Shown here in pieces: positions 12,995 through 13,024 of a stretch of DNA of 13,024 nt. The DNA lies in the NCBI GenBank assembly GCA_964443365.1, contig CAYUCM010000019.1, positions 1 to 13,024 of the forward strand. Direction: 5' to 3'. The stretch comes from CAIJKW01 sp964443365 (GTDB lineage: Bacteria > Patescibacteriota > Minisyncoccia > Phycocordibacterales > CAIZLB01). Numbering within the stretch: position 1 is the first letter of the stretch; the number at the start of each line of letters is the position of its first letter. A program made the translations under genes and the position numbers. The notes beneath the pieces were generated by a model. That model was not told the origin of the DNA. It saw nothing but the letters and a program-made list of their open reading frames with translations, and did not search any database.

Positions 12995-13024
12995 ATGGCA
13001 TAGAATTGGATGTTTGTAAACAAC

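Overview
The window looks like a piece of a small, AT-rich bacterial genome of the Candidate Phyla Radiation (Patescibacteria, Parcubacteria/Paceibacteria-like). This is inferred from gene content: a short DEDDy exonuclease, a membrane-anchored DsbA-like oxidoreductase, a surface protein joining DGxDNDxxG repeats to a peptidoglycan-binding-like domain, a CAP/YkwD protein with extra membrane helices, a Pif1/RecD-like helicase and a diadenylate cyclase, all densely packed. No rRNA, tRNA, CRISPR array or transposase is visible, so the lineage is not proven. The standard code fits; one gene stops at TGA.

Layout: (1) 1-149, minus: 5' part of a 19-residue-repeat protein. (2) 328-903, plus: 3'-5' exonuclease. 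(3) 904-1260: gene-free stretch with two near-identical palindromes, a promoter and a long leader, serving (4) a GC-rich four-helix membrane protein (1261-2088) with a strong terminator. (5) 2306-4477, plus: DsbA-like protein then an orphan sensor histidine kinase. (6) 4481-6324, minus: CAP protein and repeat surface protein; the latter holds a 100-N assembly gap. (7) 6506-7378, minus: GC-rich secreted protein. (8) 7573-8766, plus: diadenylate cyclase carrying a C-terminal YbbR/CdaR-like domain, overlapping tail-to-tail (9) the helicase (8744-10201, minus). (10) 10387-11402, minus: two-gene unit of unknown function. (11) 11537-12730, minus: MFS transporter. (12) 12842-12982, minus: possible 46-codon gene with its own terminator.

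Two styles of gene are interleaved. AT-rich genes (edge repeat gene, DsbA, CAP, surface protein, cyclase, helicase, small ORF) have a -10 box, usually of the extended TGnTATAAT type, ending only 6-8 bases before the ATG, which predicts leaderless mRNA. Genes nearer 50% G+C (four-helix protein, secreted protein, two-gene unit, and the MFS gene in part) instead have -35/-10 promoters or a hairpin, followed by an A/C-rich leader without a clear Shine-Dalgarno site, and mostly end in strong intrinsic terminators. This pattern suggests single-gene cassettes of different ancestry or a distinct expression mode.

Functionally most genes concern the cell envelope: disulfide chemistry, sensing, wall-associated surface proteins, c-di-AMP synthesis and transport. 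No single operon links them.
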